In this document: piece after piece, positions 24,715-32,318 of the stretch
Position numbering within the stretch: the first letter of the stretch is position 1
How the letters are laid out: every line of letters starts with the position of its first letter
Program-made: the position numbers and the translations under genes
NCBI RefSeq assembly: GCF_003014595.1
Contig: NZ_PYGK01000012.1
Location: forward strand, 124,001 to 188,000
DNA: 64,000 nucleotides
Direction: 5' to 3'
DNA from: Chitinophaga ginsengisoli
Lineage (GTDB): Bacteria; Bacteroidota; Bacteroidia; Chitinophagales; Chitinophagaceae
The notes under the pieces: model-generated
The model's input: only the letters and a program-made list of their open reading frames with translations
The model's database searches: none
Told to the model about the DNA's origin: nothing

Positions 24715-25242
24715 TTCCAATGACCCAAACTTTTGCTTTATCTCATGTTCCAATAACCACTTCTTACGCCAGATTCCTCCTGCATAACCCGTAAGCGAGC
24801 CATCACTACCTATTACCCTATGGCATGGTACGACAATCGCTATTCTGTTCTTGCCATTTGTAGTGCCTACTGCCCGGATGCTTTTCGGATTATTGATCCG
24901 CTTTGCCAATTGCATATAAGATATGGTCTGACCGTATGGGATCATTGTCAGTTGTTGCCACACTGTTTGTTGAAACTCCGTTCCAGGTTGTGCAATAGGA
25001 AAAGTGAATTGCTGCAGACTTCCGGCGAAGTAGGCTTCCAGCTCTGCTACGCATTGTAACAATGTATCCGGTAATGGATCATGTGTAACGGACATTCCCT
25101 CTTTGAAAGTCAAGGTATTGATGGCATAAACATCACCGATAATAGTAAGTGGTCCTACCGGTGTGATAATTGTATGTATATATGATGACAGCTCTGCTCC
25201 TGTATCTGATGGTATATTTGGTGGTATGTGAGATGTAATCAT
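24706..25242 (-). CDS. ogt: Methylated-DNA--[protein]-cysteine S-methyltransferase
   Basis: The 178-residue suicide repair protein has the active-site motif VVPCHRVIG with acceptor Cys140, preceded by EFQQTVWQQLTMIPYGQT, the HTH DNA-binding part of AGT proteins. It takes methyl groups from O6-methylguanine. It is the last of three alkylation-repair genes on this strand (arsR-ada, alkA, ogt). Its stop codon lies in a 13-bp repeat array. There is no Ada sensor domain on this protein; that domain is on the regulator at 26669-27199. Confidence 0.95.
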   Translation of the reverse strand: MITSHIPPNIPSDTGAELSSYIHTIITPVGPLTIIGDVYAINTLTFKEGMSVTHDPLPDTLLQCVAELEAYFAGSLQQFTFPIAQPGTEFQQTVWQQLTMIPYGQTISYMQLAKRINNPKSIRAVGTTNGKNRIAIVVPCHRVIGSDGSLTGYAGGIWRKKWLLEHEIKQKFGSLELF

Positions 25243-25279
25243 ATTATTCAGTATTATCTGGATGATGATAGTTAATTAT

Positions 25280-25378
25280 ATAGTCGCTTATACAGTCTTT
25301 ATACAGTCTTTATACAGTCTTTATACAGTCTTTATACAGTCTTTATACAGTCTTTATAGAGTCTTTATACAGTTCATT
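25280..25378. repeat. 11-bp tandem array between ogt and alkA
   Basis: The unit TACAGTCTTTA repeats at 25291, 25302, 25313, 25324, 25335, 25346 and 25357 (one change), with a degenerate unit on each side. The 11-base period is close to one helical turn. The array starts about 44 bases beyond the alkA stop codon and lies upstream of ogt. Confidence 0.93.
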
Positions 25379-25421
25379 ATATAGCCTATTAAATAGCCTT
25401 TATTATTGACGCTATACAGTT

Positions 25422-26417
25422 TCAGTAAAGCGACCGCCATAAATAAAATGTGGCATATGCTGCATGTTCTTTCCAATGCTGTGTATATGCTTTTACATCT
25501 GCCAATGATGGTTTTGAAGACAATTGTAGTTGATGTTTCAATGCGTTATGTAAGCCCGCATCTTCCAACGGTAATGCCTGGTGATGGCGGTGGTGTTTCA
25601 TCAATACATAGTTAGCTGACCAGTTCCCGATCCCCCGGAAGGATATCAGATGTTCTCTGGCTTGCTGATAATCCATATGTTGCAGCTGACCTGCCGTCAG
25701 ATGTCCGTCTGTCATGGATTGGGCCAACCGGATAATATAATCTGCCTTACTGCGCGAGAATTGCATACTGATCAGGGATGCCGGCTCTAATGCAGCAATT
25801 ACGGAAGGATGAGGATACACATAATGGTCTTTCCCATCAATAACGGCATGATGCCCAAATGCCTGAATAAACCGTTGACGCAAGGTATAAGCAAAACCCA
25901 ATGTGATCTGTTGTCCGGTAATACTCCATGTCAGCGCCTCAAACAGATCCGGGATACCGATCAATCTCAATCCTTTATAGCGCTCTGCCAGAGAAGCCAA
26001 TACACTATCCTTTGCCGCAAAGTCATAGAATGGCCGCAGATCTGCATCCAAATGCAACCAATGACTGATATACCGTCGTATATATTCCTCATCTATGCTT
26101 GTTCCCACATCTGATCGATTCAGGGCATCCAAACCATCAAATCGCAATCGTTTCAATGTTTTCAATCCATTCAGGCCCTGTAACTCGTCGCCTTTGTTTG
26201 CACTCCTAACAAGCGCACGCAATCCCTTCGATGCAGCGTCATCACTGATCTCTACCAGTACCGGCTGACCATTCGATACGATCATCTTCTGCACTACCCC
26301 ATTCTCCACATAATGAAGACACTCCTTTTCCGAACGGCCCAAAAAGACCAGGCATTCCGCAAAAGAAAAATTATCGTGATTAGTAACCGGTATATTGACA
26401 ACTATCTGTTGACCCAT
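25422..26417 (-). CDS. alkA: DNA-3-methyladenine glycosylase (AlkA type)
   Basis: The 331-residue protein has an AlkA-like N-terminal domain (NFSFAECLVFLGRS). The helix-hairpin-helix glycosylase domain carries LISFRGIGNWSANYVLM and the catalytic Asp in LPLEDAGLHNAL. ALTWSITGQQITLGFA is another family segment. AlkA removes 3-methyladenine and other alkylated bases to start base-excision repair. In E. coli it belongs to the Ada regulon. Here it lies between the arsR-ada regulator and ogt, each pair separated by a tandem-repeat array. Confidence 0.93.
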   Translation of the reverse strand: MGQQIVVNIPVTNHDNFSFAECLVFLGRSEKECLHYVENGVVQKMIVSNGQPVLVEISDDAASKGLRALVRSANKGDELQGLNGLKTLKRLRFDGLDALNRSDVGTSIDEEYIRRYISHWLHLDADLRPFYDFAAKDSVLASLAERYKGLRLIGIPDLFEALTWSITGQQITLGFAYTLRQRFIQAFGHHAVIDGKDHYVYPHPSVIAALEPASLISMQFSRSKADYIIRLAQSMTDGHLTAGQLQHMDYQQAREHLISFRGIGNWSANYVLMKHHRHHQALPLEDAGLHNALKHQLQLSSKPSLADVKAYTQHWKEHAAYATFYLWRSLY

Positions 26418-26510
26418 GAATGTTCTTTAATAATTAGATAATCAGCGCTGATCTTAGTGACCCATACTATACTTTATACTACTACCTATGTTATGCTCTT
26501 CTGCTATTAG

Positions 26511-26613
26511 CTTATATTATGCGCTATACAATACACTTATATTATGCAGTTATATTATGCAGTTATATTATGCACTTATACACTGCGCTTATGCTATGTA
26601 CTTATATTTTGCA
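26511..26613. repeat. 13-bp AT-rich tandem array downstream of arsR-ada
   Basis: About eight units follow the pattern YTTATATTATGCA, clearest at 26536, 26549 and 26562, with degenerate units on both sides. The array lies 55 bases beyond the arsR-ada stop codon and about 95 bases upstream of alkA. The TTATGCA part resembles the half-site found in the operators at 27201-27246. Confidence 0.85.
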
Positions 26614-26668
26614 TGTACTGTGCATGTATTGTTGGCATCACGCTACACTATTCATACCGTGCATTATC

Positions 26669-27199
26669 CTATGGCTTACAACGTTTACAGGCCCGATAAC
26701 CATTCTTTAGAGCTTCATCTCTCGTAAGATAAAAAGTCACATTATCGGGCTTTGGATTTGCAGAACAGGACGGCTTACAAAAGATCCCGGTTGTGCGTAC
26801 TGCATTATAGAACAGGCCGTCGAATTCCTTATCCTTACTCAGCATGGCCTGCAACATCACAGGATGTGTCAGGGGAGCACCTTTCTCATAAGCCGTTGGT
26901 TCAAGAAAGACGCCATGATCATTCTCTAATGATTGTTCTCCCCATTGGAGATAGGCATCCAGCCATTCTTTCAGGGAATAGAATGCTGTCTTATTAAGAT
27001 ATCCGTACCGTTCTCTACCTGCCTGATAGATCTTTATCCAACCGCTCTCTTCCAGCAATTGCAGATGCTTGGATACTGCCTGCCGGCTGATATCACCAAA
27101 ATGCTCATTGATCTGATTCACATTCAATGGCTGCAAACGTAACAGGGAAAGGATCTCCCTGCGTACCGGATCGGCTACGCCTTTAAACAGTTCCTCCAT
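26669..27199 (-). CDS. ArsR-type repressor fused to Ada methyl-acceptor zinc domain
   Basis: From the ATG at 27199 the product has 176 residues. Residues 1-85 are an ArsR winged helix (FKGVADPVRREILSLLRL, then ISRQAVSKHLQLLEESGWI). Residues 115-176 match the N-terminal Ada domain (NAVRTTGIFCKPSC, then YRACKRCKP). All four zinc cysteines are present at 141, 145, 171 and 174, with spacing nearly the same as E. coli Ada Cys38/42/69/72. In Ada, the first of these takes a methyl from DNA methylphosphotriesters and changes DNA binding. The usual AraC domain is replaced by an ArsR domain at the N-terminus. Further upstream in-frame starts run through the operators and are less likely. Confidence 0.88.
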   Translation of the reverse strand: MEELFKGVADPVRREILSLLRLQPLNVNQINEHFGDISRQAVSKHLQLLEESGWIKIYQAGRERYGYLNKTAFYSLKEWLDAYLQWGEQSLENDHGVFLEPTAYEKGAPLTHPVMLQAMLSKDKEFDGLFYNAVRTTGIFCKPSCSANPKPDNVTFYLTRDEALKNGYRACKRCKP

Positions 27200-27200
27200 T

Positions 27201-27246
27201 ATGCAATTTTTTAGTTGCATAAATTTATGCAATTTTCCAGTTGCGC
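27201..27246 (-). promoter_or_regulatory. Two tandem palindromes at the arsR-ada start: candidate auto-operators
   Basis: ATGCAATTTTTTAGTTGCAT (27201-27220) has perfect 6-base inverted arms around 8 bases. A second copy at 27227-27246 (ATGCAATTTTCCAGTTGCGC) has the same design with one arm altered. The centres are 26 bases apart and the first site is one base from the start codon. This suits dimeric ArsR binding and self-repression (inference). Confidence 0.72.
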
Positions 27247-27297
27247 AAAATATTTCCCCACTCGATTTCAAAACTCCGCAAGAAAACGTAGTTGTTC

Positions 27298-27500
27298 GGA
27301 CCGCCCTCCTCCTATCGTAACCTCCAAGTCGCGGACGGTTCCAGGGGGAGACCAAAGGGCCTTAGCCCTTTGAGATGCTGATGCGATAAACCAGGGGTTT
27401 AATAAAATTCTAAAAGCCAAACACGCCTTGATAAAGCCCAATAGCAAGGATCGAAAAGGGGTACAGCCCGTGGTCTCACCTGGAACCGCGAGCTACTCCC
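27298..27500 (+). repeat. 203-bp direct repeat, copy 1, containing MITE-like copy B
   Basis: Positions 27298-27500 and 27537-27739 are nearly identical direct copies 239 bases apart. Inside, 27336-27488 is a 153-bp element with imperfect inverted arms CGGTTCCAGGGGGAGACC and GGTCTCACCTGGAACCG. It also contains a small hairpin AAAGGGC-CTTA-GCCCTTT. Confidence 0.9.
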
Positions 27501-27536
27501 CTACATTACAAATCTGAGGATGACGGCAATTACAAC

Positions 27537-27739
27537 GGACCGCTTTCCTCCTATCTCACCCTCCAAGTCGCGGACGGTTTCAGGTGGAGACCAAAGGGCC
27601 TTAGCCCTTTGAGATGCTGATGCGATAAACCAGGGGTTTAATAAAATTCTAAAAGCCAAACACGCCTTGATAAAGCCCAATAGCAAGGATCGAAAAGGGG
27701 TACAGCCCGTGGTCCCACCTGGAACCGCGAGCTACTCCC
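27537..27739 (+). repeat. 203-bp direct repeat, copy 2, containing MITE-like copy C
   Basis: This is the second copy of the repeat at 27298. The internal 153-bp element spans 27575-27727 with arms CGGTTTCAGGTGGAGACC and GGTCCCACCTGGAACCG. It stands between the alkylation-repair block and the MocR gene. Together with copy A it encloses that block in inverted orientation. Confidence 0.9.
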
Positions 27740-27796
27740 CAAACAAACCCCATCCCCATAATTATTAGAACACTCCTTCACCGCAACAACAGCCAA

Positions 27797-27840
27797 AACC
27801 ATATCAGATTAATTTTCCTTACCTTCGAACCATATCAGAT
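27797..27840 (+). promoter_or_regulatory. Direct repeat upstream of MocR gene, candidate operator
   Basis: AACCATATCAGAT occurs at 27797-27809 and 27828-27840, 31 bases apart (three helical turns). A near-consensus -7 box TACCTTCG lies between them at 27820. MocR regulators are known to bind direct repeats near their own promoter, so autoregulation is likely. Confidence 0.6.
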
Positions 27841-27844
27841 CGCC

Positions 27845-29272
27845 ATGCTAAAAACAGCCGAACATCTCTACCTCCAGATCGCCGACAAACTGGAACAACT
27901 CATCTCCAAAGATGTACTAAAGATCGGGGACAAACTCCCCTCCGTCCGCACCATGAGTGAAGAACAAGGCGTGAGTATGAGCACCGCCTTCCAGGCTTAC
28001 TACCACCTGGAAGCAAAAGGACTGATAGAATCCCGCCCGAAATCAGGCTATTACGTAATCTTCAGTCCCCGCAAGATGCCGGAAATGCCCAAAGCATGTG
28101 AAGCCGTAAAAAAGCCCTCAGAAGTGACACTGCATGAAATGATCACGCAGGTATCCCAGGATATGAGCCTACAGAATATCACACGGTTCGCTTCTGCAGC
28201 CCCACCAGAAGCATTATTGCCCGCAGCGAAGATATCCAAGGCGCTGATACAGGCATTGCGTAAATCCCCCAGCGCAGGCATCGCATATGAGCCTGTACAG
28301 GGTAACGCAGACCTCCGCCGGCAAATAGCCCGCAACTCCATTCTCTGGGGCGGCGCTATCAGCGAAGAGGATATCGTCACCACCAACGGCTGCATGGACG
28401 CTCTGACCCTCTGCCTCTCCGCCGTCACACAACCCGGCGACACGATCGCACTGGAAAGCCCGGCATATTACGGTTCCCTGCAACTGGCAGAAAGCCTGGG
28501 ATTAAAAGTACTGGAAGTGCCTACGCACGCCGCTACCGGCGTAGACCTGGAATACCTGGATAAAGCGATCCCTAAATTTAAAATTAAGGCATGCCTGTTC
28601 GTTACTAACTTCACGAACCCACTGGGCGCCTGTATGCCTGACTGCAATAAACAGGAACTTGTCAGACTGCTGGAAAAACACAATATCCCCCTGATCGAAG
28701 ATGATATCTACGGAGATATGTACTTCGGCAAGGAACGCCCCGGGGTATGTAAGACATTTGACACCAGCGGACTGGTACTGCTGTGCAACTCATTCTCCAA
28801 ATCACTCGCTCCGGGATACCGCGTAGGATGGACCGCCCCGGGTAAGTTTAAAGAGAAAGTACTGAACCTGAAAAGACACCACTCTATCTCCTCTCCTTCC
28901 CTGCCCAGCGCCGCTATTGCCTGCTTCCTGGAGAATGACCGGTATGAGCATCACCTCAGGGGCATGAGAAAGAACCTGCATACGCAATATATGCGCCACC
29001 TGCAGGCGGTCAGGGAATACTTCCCGGAAGACTGCTGCGTATCCCGCCCGCAGGGAGGTTTTGTGTTGTGGGTAGAACTCCATCCAAAGGTAAATACCTA
29101 TGAACTATATGAACAAGCGATAAAACATAAAGTCTCTTTTGCACCCGGCAGGATCTTCTCTCTGCAGGAACGCTACAACAACTGTATGCGTATCAGCTTC
29201 AGCAATCCCTGGAGCAAACAGATTGACGAAGGTTTAAAAACATTAGGAAAACTGATCCGGAAAATGTCGTAA
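27845..29272 (+). CDS. MocR/PdxR-type regulator (GntR HTH plus aminotransferase-like domain)
   Basis: The 475-residue protein has a GntR winged helix at residues 8-75 (KLPSVRTMSEEQGVSMSTA) and a fold-type I aminotransferase domain from about 110. The PLP-binding Lys319 is present in NSFSKSLAPGYRVGW, as are NFTNPLGACM and EDDIYGDMYF. Such proteins use PLP or its adducts as effector and regulate vitamin B6, GABA or similar genes; some may be true aminotransferases. Two 13-base direct repeats lie before the start. The repair block is on one side and the efflux operon end on the other. Confidence 0.92.
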   Translation: MLKTAEHLYLQIADKLEQLISKDVLKIGDKLPSVRTMSEEQGVSMSTAFQAYYHLEAKGLIESRPKSGYYVIFSPRKMPEMPKACEAVKKPSEVTLHEMITQVSQDMSLQNITRFASAAPPEALLPAAKISKALIQALRKSPSAGIAYEPVQGNADLRRQIARNSILWGGAISEEDIVTTNGCMDALTLCLSAVTQPGDTIALESPAYYGSLQLAESLGLKVLEVPTHAATGVDLEYLDKAIPKFKIKACLFVTNFTNPLGACMPDCNKQELVRLLEKHNIPLIEDDIYGDMYFGKERPGVCKTFDTSGLVLLCNSFSKSLAPGYRVGWTAPGKFKEKVLNLKRHHSISSPSLPSAAIACFLENDRYEHHLRGMRKNLHTQYMRHLQAVREYFPEDCCVSRPQGGFVLWVELHPKVNTYELYEQAIKHKVSFAPGRIFSLQERYNNCMRISFSNPWSKQIDEGLKTLGKLIRKMS

Positions 29273-29279
29273 ATGGCAA

Positions 29280-29303
29280 GGCCGGGACAAGACTATCCCG
29301 GCC
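29280..29303 (+). terminator. Hairpin after the MocR gene
   Basis: GGCCGGGA (29280-29287) pairs with TCCCGGCC (29296-29303) around an 8-base loop, 8 bases after the stop codon. It is followed by a short T-containing stretch, and it lies between convergent genes. Confidence 0.65.
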
Positions 29304-29344
29304 ACCTGTTTAAACCTACAACTGTATATACTGTATAAAAAAAC

Positions 29345-30460
29345 TTATGCTGTTTTACGATAGTTCAGGATCGCCCAGCCATTTAACACCACCGCAAATG
29401 CAATCTCATACAGGAACTGCATCTTAATATCACTGAAACGACTGCCTTTCAGTACGATCATCCTCACCACATCAATGAAGTGCGTAACAGGCGTCAGCTT
29501 CGCGATCACCTTCGCCCATGATGGCATATTATCCACTGAAACGAATAAGCCACTCATCAGCATGAAGATCATGATGAAGAAGAATGCTACGAACATCGCC
29601 TGTAACTGATTATCACTGTACGTAGAGATCAACAGACCAAAACCCAGCAACGCCACCAGGTATATCGCGAGGAAGCTATACAACAGTAAGAGACTGCCTA
29701 CAGGAATCACTCCATATACATATCTCGCCAACAGCAGACCGATGGTAAAATCCACCATACCGATCACCCAGAAGGGGATCATCTTTCCGATGATAAACTG
29801 CCACTTCTTGATAGGCGTTACATTGATCTGTTCTATAGTGCCGATCTCTTTTTCCTTTACGATGTTCAGTGCAGCGACAAAACCTCCCACCATAGTCACC
29901 AGCAGCACCAGGATACCCGGCACCATATAGAGATGATAGTTCATCTCCGGATTGAACCAGTTGGAATAAGTCACATCTACAGTACCTGCTGCAGCCATCT
30001 TCGCTGGCAACCATTTCATGCGGATCTCATTGTTGAAGTCACCCAGGATGGTATTAAGATAAGCACTTCCCAGTCCCGCCTTGGTGCCATTGATAGCATC
30101 AGCGGCAACGTAGACAGATGCTTTGCTTTCTCTTACAAGGTCCGTTTCGAAATGTGCAGGTATCTCCAGAATGATGTCTGCTTTTTCCCTTTCTATCTGA
30201 TGCAAGGCCGGAGCATAGTCCGTGTAATACCCGGTAATGCGGAAGTATCCGGAAGAAGCGATCTTCGATACCATCTGCTGTGTATAGGTAGAATGATCCC
30301 TGTCTACTACAGCCAGGTTGATATTCTTCACATCGAAATTCGCTGCCAGCGGCATGATCAACAGCTGTACCATCGGCATGATAAAGATGATAGGTAAAAG
30401 CCCTTTATCGCGGAATATCTGCCTGAATTCCTTCTCCAGTAATAGTCGCAGTGTTCTCAT
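29345..30460 (-). CDS. ABC-2 type permease (YbhR/YbhS-like), second
   Basis: The 371-residue protein has one N-terminal membrane helix (LLPIIFIMPMVQLLIMPLA), a large extracytoplasmic domain (about residues 45-170) and five or six C-terminal helices. The motif NIVKEKEIGTIEQINVTP is typical of ABC-2 exporters of the YbhFSR kind. It is the last gene of the efflux operon and overlaps the preceding permease gene by 4 bases. The pair forms the membrane channel for the two ATPases upstream. Confidence 0.9.
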   Translation of the reverse strand: MRTLRLLLEKEFRQIFRDKGLLPIIFIMPMVQLLIMPLAANFDVKNINLAVVDRDHSTYTQQMVSKIASSGYFRITGYYTDYAPALHQIEREKADIILEIPAHFETDLVRESKASVYVAADAINGTKAGLGSAYLNTILGDFNNEIRMKWLPAKMAAAGTVDVTYSNWFNPEMNYHLYMVPGILVLLVTMVGGFVAALNIVKEKEIGTIEQINVTPIKKWQFIIGKMIPFWVIGMVDFTIGLLLARYVYGVIPVGSLLLLYSFLAIYLVALLGFGLLISTYSDNQLQAMFVAFFFIMIFMLMSGLFVSVDNMPSWAKVIAKLTPVTHFIDVVRMIVLKGSRFSDIKMQFLYEIAFAVVLNGWAILNYRKTA

Positions 30461-31563
30461 GACAAACGTGTTTTAAAGCTCTTAATACTGATCACCAGCA
30501 GCGCAGTGGTCATCCCCGCCAATACCAGTGTTTCCTTCCATATCACGCCTATTCCCAGTCCTTTCAGCATCACCGCCTTGATGATCACATAGAACCAGCG
30601 CGAAGGCACCAGGTTAGAGATGAGCTGTAAAGGCAGCGGCATATTCTCCAGCGGGAAGATGAAGCCGGTAAACAAGATGGTCGGCAGCATCATACCCATC
30701 ATAGACACCATCATCGCAATCTGTTGTGTACGGGTAACGCTGGAAATGAGCAGTCCCAACGAAAGACAACAAATGATGAACAATGTGCTTTCGAGGAAGA
30801 GCAGTATGATATTCCCCCTGATAGGCATATCCAGTAAGAATACGCTCAGCAGCAGGATGATGATAAGATCGATCATGGATAATGCCAGGTAAGGCACTGC
30901 TTTGGCCAACACCACATAGGTAGGCTTAAAGGGTGATACCAACAGTATTTCCATGGTGCCCATCTCCTTCTCCCGCACAATAGATACGGATGTCAGTGTA
31001 GTACAAATGATCATCAGTACCAGCGCCATTACGCCAGGCACGAAATTCATAGAACCATTCAGTTCAGGATTGTACAGCATGCGGGTAACAGGCTCTATAC
31101 GCATGGGAATAGCGGCTGTGGGATTGATCTGCTGCTGATAATCGGCAATGATAGCCGTGAGGTAATTGGTCAATGTTTTCGCTGTATTCGGATCAGCAGC
31201 ATCTGCAATGAGCTGTATCTGGGCCGTCTGTCCATGCAGCAGATCATTGCCGAAGCCTATCGGGAATACCACGGCACATTTTACCTTTCCTTTTTTGAAA
31301 GACTTATAAATATCTTCGTCAGATAGGACGCTGGCGCTGATATCAAAATACTTACTGGCAGCAATCATTGTGGTAAGCTGTTGTGAAGCCACATCACCGG
31401 CATGATCTACAATGATGATCTCCGCATTCTTTATTTCCGTTGTCAGCGCATACCCGAACAACAGGATCTGCATGACCGGCAATCCGAACAGGATCAGCAA
31501 GGTGCGCCTGTCCCTGAATACGTGGTAAAATTCTTTTCTGACAAATACCATGAACTGTTTCAT
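30457..31563 (-). CDS. ABC-2 type permease (YbhR/YbhS-like), first
   Basis: The 368-residue protein has the same layout as the next permease: RTLLILFGLPVMQILLFGYAL as first helix, a periplasmic domain, then SIVREKEMGTMEILLVSPF and five helices. It follows the ATPase gene by 11 bases. Sequence likeness between the two permeases suggests an old duplication. Substrate is unknown; related pumps export cationic drugs or bile-salt-like compounds. Confidence 0.9.
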   Translation of the reverse strand: MKQFMVFVRKEFYHVFRDRRTLLILFGLPVMQILLFGYALTTEIKNAEIIIVDHAGDVASQQLTTMIAASKYFDISASVLSDEDIYKSFKKGKVKCAVVFPIGFGNDLLHGQTAQIQLIADAADPNTAKTLTNYLTAIIADYQQQINPTAAIPMRIEPVTRMLYNPELNGSMNFVPGVMALVLMIICTTLTSVSIVREKEMGTMEILLVSPFKPTYVVLAKAVPYLALSMIDLIIILLLSVFLLDMPIRGNIILLFLESTLFIICCLSLGLLISSVTRTQQIAMMVSMMGMMLPTILFTGFIFPLENMPLPLQLISNLVPSRWFYVIIKAVMLKGLGIGVIWKETLVLAGMTTALLVISIKSFKTRLS

Positions 31564-31574
31564 GTATATCCTGT

Positions 31575-32318
31575 TTAATCGGCAGAACGTTTTGCGGTCC
31601 TGGCCAGTGCATAAAATACCTCATTCATAGAGGCAGCATCATACTGTTTCTTGAGATTGGCTGGTGAATCAAGTGCATCGATACGTCCGTCTACCATGAT
31701 GGAAATACGGTTACAGTATTCTGCTTCATCCATGTAGTGTGTGGTGACAAACACCGTGATACCATTAGCGGCTGCATCATATATCAGGTCCCAGAACTGC
31801 CGGCGCGTTACCGGATCTACACCACCGGTCGGCTCGTCCAGGAATACGATCCTGGGCTGATGAATAATAGCTACAGAGAATGCCAGTTTCTGCTTCCATC
31901 CCAGCGGAAGACTCCCCACCATCATCTTTGCTTCTTTTTCCAATCCCAGTTTGGTGATCAGCTCATCTCCCTTTTCTTTTAATTGTTTATCCGACAGCCC
32001 GTAGACACCGCCATAAAAACGGATATTCTCTCTTACCGTGAGACTCTCATATAAAGAGAATTTCTGGCTCATATAACCGATGTTACGTTTGATGGCTTCC
32101 TGCTGTTTGAACACATTATAACCGGCTACTGTAGCCTCTCCGGAAGTCGGATAAGACAAGCCGCACAACATACGCATAGCTGTCGTTTTCCCCGCGCCGT
32201 TTGCGCCAAGGAAGCCAAAGATCTCCCCCTTGTCAACATCAAAAGAAATATGATTCACCGCAACGAAATCGCCGAAACGTTTTGTCAGGTCTTTACAGAC
32301 GATTGCCTTTTCACTCAT
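31575..32318 (-). CDS. ABC transporter ATP-binding protein (second ATPase of the efflux pump)
   Basis: From ATG 32318 the product has 247 residues. It has Walker A GANGAGKTT, Walker B IVFLDEPTGGVD and the H-loop VTTHYMDEAEYC. The signature motif is the weak form SLPLGWKQKLAFS instead of LSGGQ, as I recall for one half of YbhF-type proteins. The start overlaps the preceding ATPase gene by 8 bases; a second in-frame ATG at 32336 is possible. Confidence 0.9.
   Translation of the reverse strand: MSEKAIVCKDLTKRFGDFVAVNHISFDVDKGEIFGFLGANGAGKTTAMRMLCGLSYPTSGEATVAGYNVFKQQEAIKRNIGYMSQKFSLYESLTVRENIRFYGGVYGLSDKQLKEKGDELITKLGLEKEAKMMVGSLPLGWKQKLAFSVAIIHQPRIVFLDEPTGGVDPVTRRQFWDLIYDAAANGITVFVTTHYMDEAEYCNRISIMVDGRIDALDSPANLKKQYDAASMNEVFYALARTAKRSAD

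Noticed and set aside
24638-26613. Possible CRISPR arrays
   Set aside because: The repeats are directly tandem units of 11-13 bases with no spacers and no cas genes nearby.
27501-27686. Small minus-strand reading frame in the repeat region
   Set aside because: It lies almost fully inside copy C of the 153-bp element, which has no codon-like conservation.
24000-27845. Prophage, integrative element or defence island
   Set aside because: No integrase, transposase, phage structural gene, restriction or toxin gene was found in or near the repeat-rich block.
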